NCBI GenBank assembly: GCA_023362775.1
Contig: JALMGJ010000005.1
Coordinates: forward strand, 87,803,421-87,867,420
Reading direction: 5' to 3'
Length of the DNA: 64,000 nt
Source: Charina bottae
Taxonomy: Eukaryota > Chordata > Lepidosauria > Squamata > Charinaidae
Shown here in pieces: positions 23,995 to 33,202 of this stretch. Both the position numbers and the translations under genes were made by a program. The notes beneath the pieces were generated by a model, which had not been told where the DNA came from, searched no databases, and worked only from the letters and a program-made list of their open reading frames with translations. The stretch's first letter is position 1. Every line of letters begins with the position of its first letter.

Positions 23995-24898
23995 TGTGAT
24001 TTAGTCAGGCAAAATCTTTCTATGGTGAACTGAGCCACAGTCCTGAGCAGATGGTACAGAGGACCCACTGAGTCCTCAGTGCAAGAAAGAGAAGAAACTT
24101 CTGACCTACTGTATCTGGTGGCTAATGATTATGATTATAGAATACTCTACTTTCTAGCATCTTATCCTCCCACCCTAAAGTAGATCAAACTTGGAAAGCT
24201 CTACAGTTTATGTCACATCAACTGGGTGGCTTACATTTTTTTGGGGAAAAAGGAAACCCAGAAACCAGATGTGACTTGCCTTTCTCATAACTGTCAGTAA
24301 TGGCAATTAACTCCATGTTATGGGATCTACTTTTGAAGGTTTACACAGGAAACTCAGTAACCTAAAAAAACCAAATGCAATATGATTCAGGGGCCAAAAC
24401 AGGTATGATAGTGTGCCTATTATGTTCGCTGAGTCTGTCTCGTCATTTTTAAATGGAAGGTGGTAAATCTGATTTTTGGAGCAACAATATGACCATGTAT
24501 CTTTGTTAGGCTACTGCCTGTGTCTTGCATCACACACTATTCTATCAAGTGCTTTTTTCTTTAGACCAGTTTTCATACTGGGGTAGGAAAAAACAAAAAC
24601 AAAGCACTTTTGAGTAAGACACTATAGGAATATAAAAGAGAGGAGCTGCAAGGTTTCAGCTGCTTTATACATGTATGTTTTCCCTTTAAAAACCAGACCC
24701 CCAACTTCCATTTCACATATGACTAGAATAAATAATGTGAAACTAAGGATATTTTTTTTAAAAAAATGCTTTTGAAAAGTCAAATTTCAAAATGAGAAAT
24801 TTTAATGTATTTAGTCTGATTGTGTTGATATGTATGTTGGGTCAATGACCTGACATAAAGCAACTGATGGATTGACTGACTTCAGAAATTCATGTAAC
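23995..24898. other. DLG5 intron 1, no recognised feature
   Basis: No element or exon recognised. Confidence 0.5.
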
Positions 24899-24912
24899 AA
24901 CAGTTGAATTAT

Positions 24913-25120
24913 GTCTATGAAGGTTCTCAGTCATCCAGGTGGAATTGTCTGTAGCTTGAATCATGTCAACTGGATTTCTATTTTCTCAGTGGAAACGTTT
25001 CGCTCCTTATCCAAGGAGCTTCTTCAGTCTGAAGAAGAAGAAGAAGAAGCTGAAGAATGATAAGGAGCGAAACGTTTCCACTGAGAAAATAGAAATCCAG
25101 TTGACATGATTCAAGCTACA
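24913..25120. mobile_element. Foldback insertion, putative Penelope-like element (copy 2)
   Basis: Same termini as copy 1 (GTCTATGAAGGTTCTCAG; TTCAAGCTACA). The perfect 14-bp target duplication aacagttgaattat lies at 24899-24912 and 25121-25134. The arms turn around within a GAAGAA-repeat loop near 25035, nearer the ends than in copy 1, so the inner part of copy 1 is missing. ATAAGGAGCGAAACGTTTCC is kept on the right arm. Confidence 0.65.
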
Positions 25121-25134
25121 AACAGTTGAATTAT

Positions 25135-26887
25135 CTTTGACCTCTTTGTTGAAGGAAAACTAACCAGAATAAAAAATTCCTAAGTACTATTTAAAAGTTA
25201 TTTGGTGGTAGTGATAATTCTGGTTTTTTATGACGAAAGAATCACCCAAATGTCCATGATTAAATAAACTGGAGTTGGTTTACAGTCAAATGATTTTAGA
25301 AGTATAAAATGACTATAACTATTCCTAAAATGAAAAGCAATCTTTAAAAAAAATCAAAATAATTTCTTTATAAAGTCAGGAGCTACATTCTAAAAATGAA
25401 ACCTACCTCTTGAAAAATGGTGATTATGGACTTTCTTTTACTAAAAGGACAATCCAACAGAATCTTCCTCATAAAGATTTCCATCATGAATATCTAGCCT
25501 TCCAGAGGGATTATTAAAATAAAATCCACCCTGATTTGCAGTGACTTCATTTGGACAGATATATAGCCTTGAGCAAGAACTTCATGGCCCAGAGGTGATA
25601 CAATCTTTTTTGTCCAGCCAGAGAAGCAACACAACTTGCCTCAATGAAATACCTCATCTTCCTGTTTGCCTGTCATTTGGAAAAGCTAGAAAAGGCTTCT
25701 GGGCAGGTATATGCAAGATACGAAGCAGAACAAAGTAAATTAACATGGCCACTTCTTTTTGCTCTTAGACAAAAGGGCCATGTTGCTTTGCAAAGCTACA
25801 GCGAAGTGGTGTTTTGCTTGAACCCTTTCAAAGTTCCACATAGCCCTAAAGGCACCACTGGAGCACCAAGTTAACCCTAACCAGAGTGTGCAACCAAGAT
25901 TAGAAACATCCTGGCGAAATTTGGCTGCAAGTTCTTAGCTCTAGAAAGGGAAGGGAGAAAAGGTTCAGATAAAAGACTGGAGCTTTTTTTACTTTCTTAG
26001 TCCCTAGGAAGCCTTGAGCCTACAGAAGTGGGTTGAAAAAACAATGACTTTCTGAGACGATTTGCAAAGAAACATTTTGACAAAGCTCTTTTGCAGTTTT
26101 TTTGCATAAAGGAAACTTGCTCAGTGTGTACTCATCCATCATCTCATCATTCTAACACACACTCAGCTAGATCCAAGAAACCCTTAATCTCTCTCATGTC
26201 TCAAGAAGGAACATCTGCAGCATCAGGAAAGGCCAGCTTGCACAGCATAATCTCTTAGGATAAAATTTATTACCGCAAAGACCAGCTGTCAGAATAAACT
26301 GTCATATTCCATCAGGCCATTCCAGTTCAGTCAACCCTGGAACAGAAGCAACTTCAGCTGCACAATTTAGCCCCAAGGATTTTGACTGCTTAACCTAATG
26401 CGTCGCAACAGAACTTCAGACAGAAGACTAACATCTGCAATGTAGACATCTGGTTACCCGTATTTTAATGCTATTCCCAGGGAAGTTGATGGGAATAAAC
26501 CCGGAGTTACATAGGTCTACTCCTCTAGAAATGCAATGCATGTGCAATACCTGTTTAGCATTTAAGATTACTCAGCAAATAGAGGCACTGCTGGAGAATG
26601 AAAGAAGGTTCACATGCATAACATTTGTTCTGCTTGTGGTTGGACTATTCAATCGCCATTGATAAAAAGAGGCAGCAATGTTACAAAGGAATCTGCCTAC
26701 TGTTGTCTTAGGGACACTTCCATACCATACCTTTTATACTCTCCAATCTCTCACAAACTAGATTGAAATTGATCTGCAACTGATTTGCAATTCTGTAGAC
26801 CTCAAAATGTGAAGAGCAGTCAGAAACACCCCAACCCCAACAGTGCTCCCTCTCTGGCTGACCAGTAAGAGTGTGCAAGAAGGCACT
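25135..26887. other. DLG5 intron 1, no recognised feature
   Basis: No element ends or exons recognised. Confidence 0.5.
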
Positions 26888-26895
26888 GTCTACCC

Positions 26896-27157
26896 CAGGG
26901 CTTTCCAAAGTTTTTCCTGCGGCGACACACCAACCGGCGTTGGTGTGTCGCCGCGGGAAAACCCGGAAGTGCGGCAGCGCGCAAAAACCCGGAAGCGCTG
27001 CTGCTGCTTTCGGGTTTTGTGCGCTGCAGTTGGTGTATCGCCGCGGGAAAACCTGGAAGCGCTGGTGATGATCAGCGCTTCTGGGTTGTGTGGTGACACA
27101 CCAGACTGTGTGTGGCGACACACTTTTGTGTCGCGACACAGAGTTTGGAAAGCTCTG
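26896..27157. mobile_element. Short hAT MITE
   Basis: Ends CAGGGCTTTCCAAAGTTTTT and GAGTTTGGAAAGCTCTG. The perfect 8-bp target duplication gtctaccc lies at 26888-26895 and 27158-27165. Compared with 22617-22788 it has a partial internal duplication of the GTGTGTCGCCGCGGGAAAAC unit. Confidence 0.92.
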
Positions 27158-27165
27158 GTCTACCC

Positions 27166-27940
27166 CCTGAGCTACTGCAGCAGTAAAAATCCACTCACCT
27201 CTATTCCATTCAAAATAAAATAATAATAATTTAAAAATGCTGGCCTCTCCCCCTCTCCCCAGTATACTTTGTAGAAGCAGAAGTATATTTTTAGAACACT
27301 TTTTCCCCATATGTTCCTAGCAGTAGCCTGAGATCATCTTTGGATGCCCTTCCCTAAGCGCTTTCCCACGCTGAACAATTCTGAGTAGCTGCTCCAAGAG
27401 GAAGCTTCCCAGCCGCAAAGAAGCCATTACTCTGCTCCATTTAAAAGCTTCTTACTAGCTGTGATGAGATGATAACACATCATCATTTTTGCAACCACAT
27501 GTTTTTCTCAGTAGCTGTTACCTTAATTGACATGTTGCTGGAGTGGGGGAAATACATTCTAAAGAATGGCTGCTGATGGGCACCAGAAACAGGATGCTGA
27601 AACATTGAAGCTTTATGGGGAGGGTAGAAGAAAAGAGAGAAAATAATTTCACTGAGCCAAGAGGTAGGTGAGGCAAGAGATCTCCCAAAAGCCTGAATAT
27701 GCAACCTGAAATCACTGGACTCAGCTCCTCCGATGAGCTTCTACTGTAAGACCTGATCAATCAGGAGCTGGTTGTGAACTGCCATTTAAGCCTGAGGTGG
27801 AAGTGCCCTAACTCTTTCTGGGGGTAACACTGAAGTATGGGTCCAATGACAGCTGAGACCCAACTTCCTAGTGATATCAACAGGCCTGTGATCCCCAAAG
27901 CTAAAGATTGCACACTGTAACAACCAGCATTTGGTTAGAC
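27166..27940. other. DLG5 intron 1, no recognised feature
   Basis: No element or exon recognised. Confidence 0.5.
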
Positions 27941-28209
27941 CAGTGATTGGCAACTTTAAGATGTGTGGACTTCAGCTCCCAGAATTCCCCAGCCTGGCCG
28001 GGAAGGTCGGAAATGGTGATCACGTGACCATGGGATGCTGTGAGAGCTGTAAATGTGAACCGGTTGCCAAGCGCCCAAATCGTGAACACGTGACCGCGGG
28101 GACGCTGCAACGGCTGTAAGTGTGAGGACCAGTCATAAGTCAGTTTTCCCAGCACCGTTATAAGTCCGAACCACCACTAAATGAACAGTTGTCAAGCGGG
28201 GACTACCTG
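27941..28209. mobile_element. Chimeric MITE: left half hAT, right half Tc1/mariner-like
   Basis: 27941 to about 27994 is the left half of the palindromic hAT MITE (CAGTGATTGGCAACTTTAAG, then GGACTTCAGCTCCCAGAATT). From about 27995 the text is instead the inverse of the element at 50157-50565, ending GCGGGGACTACCTG at 28209 with a TA after it. The join lies in a shared CCAGCC-like motif. Neither partner has its second end. Confidence 0.75.
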
Positions 28210-28372
28210 TAAAAAGTTTTGGCTTCCTTCCCTGAGAAATGGGCTGTATCTCTGGATGCCTTCAACAGATCGAAAACCTGGGTTCCTTTCATATATTCAC
28301 ACAATACAAATCAAAATTGAGAGAGATTAGAAATCTAATGAAGTCCAGCGGTGGACAGGATGTTTCAACCTA

Positions 28373-28678
28373 AAAAAAAAAGGTAAAGGTTCCCCCCGCA
28401 CATTTGTGCAGTCGTGTCCGACTCTAGGGGCAGGTGCTCATCTCCGTTTGTTAGCCGAAGAGCCAGCGTTGTCCGAAGACGCTTCCGCAGTCATGTGGCC
28501 GGCATGACGTACGCGGAATGCTGTTACCTACCCACCGAAGTGGTACCTATTAATCTACTTGCATTTGCATGCTTTCAAATTGCTAGGTTGGCAAGAGCTG
28601 GAGCTAGTGCGGGAGCTCACTCCGCACGCAGGGCTAGGGACAAGCCTGGCGTCTTACCCACTGAGCCACCACGCTCCC
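28373..28678 (-). mobile_element. Sauria-type tRNA SINE with internal deletion
   Basis: Minus-strand copy with a perfect 12-bp target duplication tgtttcaaccta at 28361-28372 and 28679-28690. Relative to its relatives it lacks about 35 bp including the B box, so GGGCTAGGGA runs straight into CAAGCCTGGCG. It could not be transcribed from its own B box. Confidence 0.9.
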
Positions 28679-28690
28679 TGTTTCAACCTA

Positions 28691-29275
28691 CCTCACCTGA
28701 AAATGCAATGGTGGGTAACTCATATCATTTACCGCTGGCATGATCATTGTCTTAGGGCCTGAAGCTGATGAGACCAACCACCAATCAATGCAACTGGATG
28801 GCCCCAAAAGGCGTAAGAAAATGGTACAGCCACAACCACAGGTATTTCTCCACCTGTCCAGAGCTACCACAAACCCAGATGCAACAAATACATATTGTAC
28901 CACGCCTAGTGTCACCAAAGGAAGCTGAACCTCGGGTGCCTCCAGCTTCAGCTCCTATGCGCTACCAATGGAATGGAAGTACTTCCTTAAAATATTCCTC
29001 CAAGTGCAAAGAGTAGTTTAAAATATGCTTGTAATTAGGACTGTATTTGCTGCCAGGGCATTGTCTTTTCCTACTATTTCTGGAGGCTTCCCCGTTTTTC
29101 AGCACCGGCGTTCTTGAAAAAGGCATCCATACGTGGAACTTCCGCGATTCTTGAACTTTTCCCACCTTTCCGGCGCTGCGGCAAAGCAGCACGCGAGGCA
29201 ATCCGGACTCGTCCTCCCGCCCGACCCCCTCCCTCTCCCCGCAGGTAACCCAAACCTCGCCGCCCCGCCGCTCAC
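28691..29275. other. DLG5 intron 1, proximal part
   Basis: Starts directly after the exon 1 donor and becomes steadily less GC-rich away from the CpG island. No repeat or exon recognised. Confidence 0.6.
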
Positions 29276-30880
29276 CTGCCGACTCGCCAGGCTGCGCCTC
29301 GTGGTTGTTCAGGTAGAGGATGGAGAGCAGGTGAGGCTGGGTCTTCTCCAGCGCCACCCGCAAGTCCTGGAAGTGATCCCGATCTTTGGCCAGCAGCAGC
29401 TTGAGGAGCAAGTCGGCCTTGCCGACGCTGGCGGGGACCGGATCCCGCGCTCCTCCTCCGCTACCGCCTTCCTCGCCTTCTCCCCCGGCGGCCGTTCTCA
29501 GCCCGGCCTCCTGCAGCTCGTGCAAGTCGCGGGGGCTCAGGACCGCCGCCGCCTCCAGCAGGTCGATCACCTTGTCCACCTCGGTCATGGCCTGGGCCAG
29601 GCTTTGGTGACACTGCTCCAGCAGCTCTTTGTGCTTCGGCTCCATGGCAGCCGCCGCCGCCGGGCGCCCCGGCCTCTCCCCGCGAAGCTCCGCGTCTCCC
29701 CTACCCGCGATCGCGGCGGCGGCGGCGGCGAAAAGATGCTGGCGGGCCGGCGGCGGCCCCGCTTCGCCTTCCTTCCTCCTTCCTTCCCGATGGAGAGGCC
29801 CCGCCCACTCTCCGAGGGAGCTCCGCAACTTTTCGCCCCAGCGGCGCGGCTCCCGCCAGACAATGGGCGCAGCGCGGGGCTCCGCCGGCCCTCACCCCGC
29901 GCCCAGACCAGGCGGCGGGAGGGGGCTCACGGCGCGCCCGGCCCTCCGACCCCCTCTCCGGGGCAGGGGAGGGGAGATTTCCTCGACCGACTCCGGACAA
30001 AGTTACGCCGCGAGATGGCAACTGTTGCTCTTGGCTTCCCCGCCTAGGTCCCGACCCGCCACGGGGAGATCCGGCGAAGCCCGCGGCCGTCTCCCATTCG
30101 AGGGGCCTTCCCGGCCTCCCGGTCCCCCTTCACGGGTGGGGGGTCTTGCCCTGCCCTGCCCAGCCCAGCCAAAGCTGGAGTTCCTGCCGCTCTTTTTAAG
30201 GGCGAGCGCGGCTCCGCTGCGGGCCAAGCGTCCCCGGCTGCATCTCCGCCGACGAAGCCCGGCCCGGCCCAACTTCTTCTCGGCCCGGAGTTTTTTCGGG
30301 AGATGGAGGACGGGGCGAAGCGGGGCGGCTTCAGGGGTGCCTCCTCGTAGGGCCGCGGCTCAGACGCTTCAGCCGCTGGCGCACGCAGCCATCTTTGCTG
30401 CACTGGGCTCGGGTGGGGGCCGCCGCCGCCGCCGCTGCCGCCGCGCTTGGTTGCAGGAACTGCATTTCCCCGCGTGCCTGGGGCCGCCTTCCCTGGATTG
30501 CGGGAAGAGGAAATAATGCACCCGCCTGGCCTCACCCCCACCCCCCAGCGCTGGAGAAGCGGCCGGGAGAGCCGAGGGGAAGGCAGCCGCGCAGAGCCAG
30601 GGCGCACCAGACCATTAACAGCAGGAGGCAGGGATGGCGGCGGCCGCGGCGCCGCCTCCCGGCGCAGCTCCCATCCTTGGCTCGGCTCCTTAACTTTCGC
30701 CTGCTGCCCTCCTCCTCCCAGGCGCGCCTAACTCGCCGGAGCTCGTCGGGACTGTCAGTCACGGGAGCTCCCGCCCTCTTTCTCCTAGCCGTTCCCTGCT
30801 GGCGCGGCGAAGAGCTCGTCTGTCCGGGAACGGCAGAACCTGGAGCCGAGCCATTGGGAAGATCTTGCGGCTGGCTCCTC
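29150..30880. promoter_or_regulatory. DLG5: CpG island promoter of DLG5
   Basis: Dense CpG and GC content covers the start codon and about 1.2 kb upstream of it on the minus strand. GGGCGG and CCGCCC boxes and GCC repeats are common. No TATA box was seen at a useful distance, fitting a broad CpG-type promoter. A GAACTGCATTTCCC motif (about 30458) partly resembles a ZNF143-type site. The transcription start cannot be placed. The far side could also drive a divergent non-coding RNA, but no such RNA is demonstrated. Confidence 0.85.
29276..29645 (-). CDS. DLG5: DLG5 coding exon 1 (Discs large homolog 5, MAGUK scaffold)
   Basis: DLG5 is a membrane-associated guanylate kinase scaffold acting at cell junctions and in polarity. 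This exon gives the N-terminal 123 residues, including the N-terminal CARD-like region. From established knowledge of vertebrate DLG5, the LLEQCHQSLAQAMTEVDK start, the KADLLLKLLLAKDRDHFQDL core and the ALEKTQPHLLSILYLN end are clear matches. The ATG at 29645-29643 sits in GGCTGCCATGG, a strong Kozak context. The exon ends with CAG at 29276, followed by a GTGAGC donor, in phase 1. Between the two conserved blocks lies a Gly/Glu-rich insertion of about 25 residues that looks longer than in mammals. The frame stays open upstream to 29828, but that Ala/Arg/Gly-rich part shows no resemblance to DLG5 and is probably 5' UTR. Confidence 0.95.
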
Positions 30881-30903
30881 TGGCTCAAGGCCGGGGTCTG
30901 GGG

Positions 30904-30962
30904 TCTGAAGCTAAGCAGGGCCGGGCCTGGTTAGGAGTTGGAGGGGAGGCCTCCTGGTAATT
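30904..30962 (+). mobile_element. 5S rRNA-derived fragment (5S SINE remnant)
   Basis: GAAGCTAAGCAGGG, CGGGCCTGGTTAG and a GGGGAGGCCTCCTGG stretch follow the internal part of vertebrate 5S rRNA with scattered changes. The 5S ends are not recognisable, so it is a fragment of a 5S-derived SINE or a pseudogene, at the edge of the DLG5 CpG island. Confidence 0.75.
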
Positions 30963-30969
30963 GCAGGGC

Positions 30970-32061
30970 CGGGAACTCGCCAGAACATTCGGGAGGGTAG
31001 GGGGTAAGAGTGCTGAACCACTTTTGTGCTGTTGCCAAAAAAAAGTGCCTGGATATGGCCAGGGAGTCAGTCCCTGGGAGATTGAGCTGTTTGTTCTTGG
31101 CTTTACTGCTTGTGGTCAACTCGGCAACAATCTTCCCCTGAGTTTGTGCAACACACCAAGCCACAAAGGTAGCCAGCTGCCTTGTATCGAAGGAGTTGCA
31201 TGGTCCCCACCCATTCTTTGGACAAGGACTGAGCCATGTTAATGAATAACCCAACAGTCCGGATGCACGCTACCATTTTTCCGGGTTCACACAGCTTGCG
31301 GGCGTGGTTGATGGCCATTGCAACCACATGATCCCACTCCTTTTTTTTTACATGAACATGCATGCAACCCATAGAATAAAGGGGTGGGGCTTTGATTGCG
31401 CAATCAGCCATCTTGACTTTTTTTGACATTCCTTGGAAGCCCCTACATACAGCTACAAAATAGATTGCCCCATTTTAATAACATTTGTTGTGTTATGCAA
31501 TGCCGGACTAGCCTTACAATGACGTAATCCTTCAAAGGGTTTCACAACTTTGATCTTGTATTTTCAGTTCAGTATCATTGCTCCCATTGTACAGAGCAAA
31601 TGACAGAGGCTGAAAGAGGGTTTCGGTCTAGAGCGGTTTTCCAGGTGTTGCTTTCCAAATGAACTCCCAAAATTCCCAATCTGCATGGCTGATGAAGGAA
31701 GTTTCTCTAATCCTATTGAGTTCTTGTTACTCACAGTAAAGCAGGTCAAGTTAGAGTAAAGTCCTGCTCCACAGTGACATCGCTGCACAAGCTCTTCCTT
31801 TATGTGCCAATGTTATGATGCTGCTGTGGGACGGGACTTGCGTAATGGCATCCCTGCACATGCTCAGGCAGATTGAAAACGCATCTTGTTCCAAGCTCGC
31901 CAGCAAAAACAGGCCAGCCAGACAACTGGCTTGTTTTCTGCCAGTAAGTGTCAATTACTGGCCAAGAACAAACCAACTGCAGCTTGTTGCTGCTGGTCTT
32001 TTTTTGCCAGCGAGGAATAGTTCAGTTGTTGTTGTTATTATTGTCTTTTGGAGTGGGTGGC

Positions 32062-32100
<39 letters not shown>

Positions 32101-32239
32101 TGCTGCTACTGCTGCCTTCTGCTTGGATTTTTTTTTAAAAAAATCTGGAAATCAAGCCAACTTCCTTTGGCTATAGTGTAGACATCCATCTGTTCCATAG
32201 ATATTGGGCTCCCACAGTCCTTGCATATACTGTGCTTTA
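30970..32239. other. Intergenic, no gene recognised
   Basis: About 31627-31700 (TCTAGAGCGG, then GAACTCCCAAAATTCCCAAT) looks like a decayed half of the palindromic hAT MITE. An (AAT)n tract lies at 32061-32100. Nothing else recognised. Confidence 0.4.
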
Positions 32240-32250
32240 ATTAATTCAAA

Positions 32251-32535
32251 ATTATGTAGTCGAAGGCTTCCACGGCCGGAATCCGATGGTTGTTGTGGGT
32301 TTTCCGGGCTGTGTAGCCGTGTTCTGGCAGTTTTGGTTCCTAACGTTTCGCCAGTCGCTGTGGCTGGCATCTTCAGAGGACAGGAGCACAGCTAGAAGAT
32401 TCTTCAGAGAGATTCTGAGAGAATCTTCTAGCTGTGCTCCTGTCCTCTGAAGATGCCAGCCACAGCGACTGGCAAAACGTTAGGAACCAAAACTGCCAGA
32501 ACACGGCCACACAGCCCGGAAAACCCACAACCACC
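32251..32535. mobile_element. Foldback insertion, second putative Penelope-like family
   Basis: Begins ATTATGTAGTCGAAGGCTTC and ends AAACCCACAACCACC. Apart from the first 40 bases or so, the halves are inverted copies that turn around at GATTCTTCAGAGAGATTCTG near 32405. An 11-bp target duplication, attaattcaaa, lies at 32240-32250 and 32536-32546. The minus reading of the left arm holds CTGAAGATGCCAG, a loop, then CTGGCGAAACGTT, the same CTGAAGA/stem/GAAA layout as the family at 23402. On the right arm GAAA has decayed to AAAA. Confidence 0.65.
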
Positions 32536-32546
32536 ATTAATTCAAA

Positions 32547-32929
32547 TTTGTCATCCTGTGGTCATTTGACTTCTTTGATGTGTGTCTCTGACCACCAAGT
32601 ACCTCCATGTGGTATTTAATATCAATTACCCCTATTGACATGGGGCAGGGCTTCTGCATCCCATAATAATAGGCTGACTTAATATAATAGGTTGACTTAA
32701 GCCATCGCCCCACTAACCATTTGAAGCATCTTCATAGTGTCATCCAGTCATTGTTAAAGTGATACAAAGCCTGTCCTCATTACTGCTATTTTGGCACAGT
32801 GATAGTGGGATGACCCTAGAAATTGCTATAAATTGATCATGGGGAAATTATCTTCGTCTAAGTAACCTGTAGAAGTAGTAATTCAGAATCATAGTATTAC
32901 AGATCCGGACCGAACAAGCATATCAAAGT
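32547..32929. other. Intergenic, no recognised feature
   Basis: No element or exon recognised. Confidence 0.5.
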
Positions 32930-32998
32930 AAACGAGTCCCCCATTGGGGGAGTTGGGCGGTCATATAAATTTAATAAATAAATATAAATAAATAAATG
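32930..32998 (+). mobile_element. CR1/L3-type LINE 3' tail
   Basis: GAGTCCCCCATTGGGGGAG, TTGGGCGGTCATATAAAT and an AATAAATA repeat tail. Confidence 0.75.
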
Positions 32999-33202
32999 CA
33001 GTAAGATAAAATGCAGTACGATAAGAAAATGAGCAGAATGACAAAGCTAAATTACAATAAAATAAGGTAAGGATGATACAACGCTCTACCCCACATCAAT
33101 CCAAAGTTAATTTGACATTAGTAAAATATGAGTGCAAACTTAGGAAGAGCTTGTATATTTTAGGGTCTTTATCTGCTAGAAGGAGCAGGTATAATTCATC
33201 TG

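Noticed and set aside
28962..29275. Continuation of the DLG5 frame past the exon 1 donor
   Set aside because: A clear CAG|GTGAGC donor lies at 29276/29275 and the sequence beyond it no longer resembles DLG5.
1..29275. DLG5 exon 2
   Set aside because: I looked for the Ser-rich TYSVLSTMPSDSES-type segment on the minus strand and did not see it. It probably lies beyond the window.
29646..29828. In-frame upstream extension of DLG5 with an earlier Met
   Set aside because: The ATG at 29645 has a strong Kozak context and matches the known DLG5 start. The extension shows no resemblance to the protein.
29133..30934. Several long open frames (up to about 300 codons) on both strands in the CpG island
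   Set aside because: GC-rich sequence has few stop codons. Only the minus frame with the DLG5 N-terminus shows homology; the others are Ala/Arg/Gly/Pro-rich shadows.
30904..30962. Functional 5S rRNA gene
   Set aside because: Only the internal part is present, with substitutions and no recognisable 5' or 3' end.
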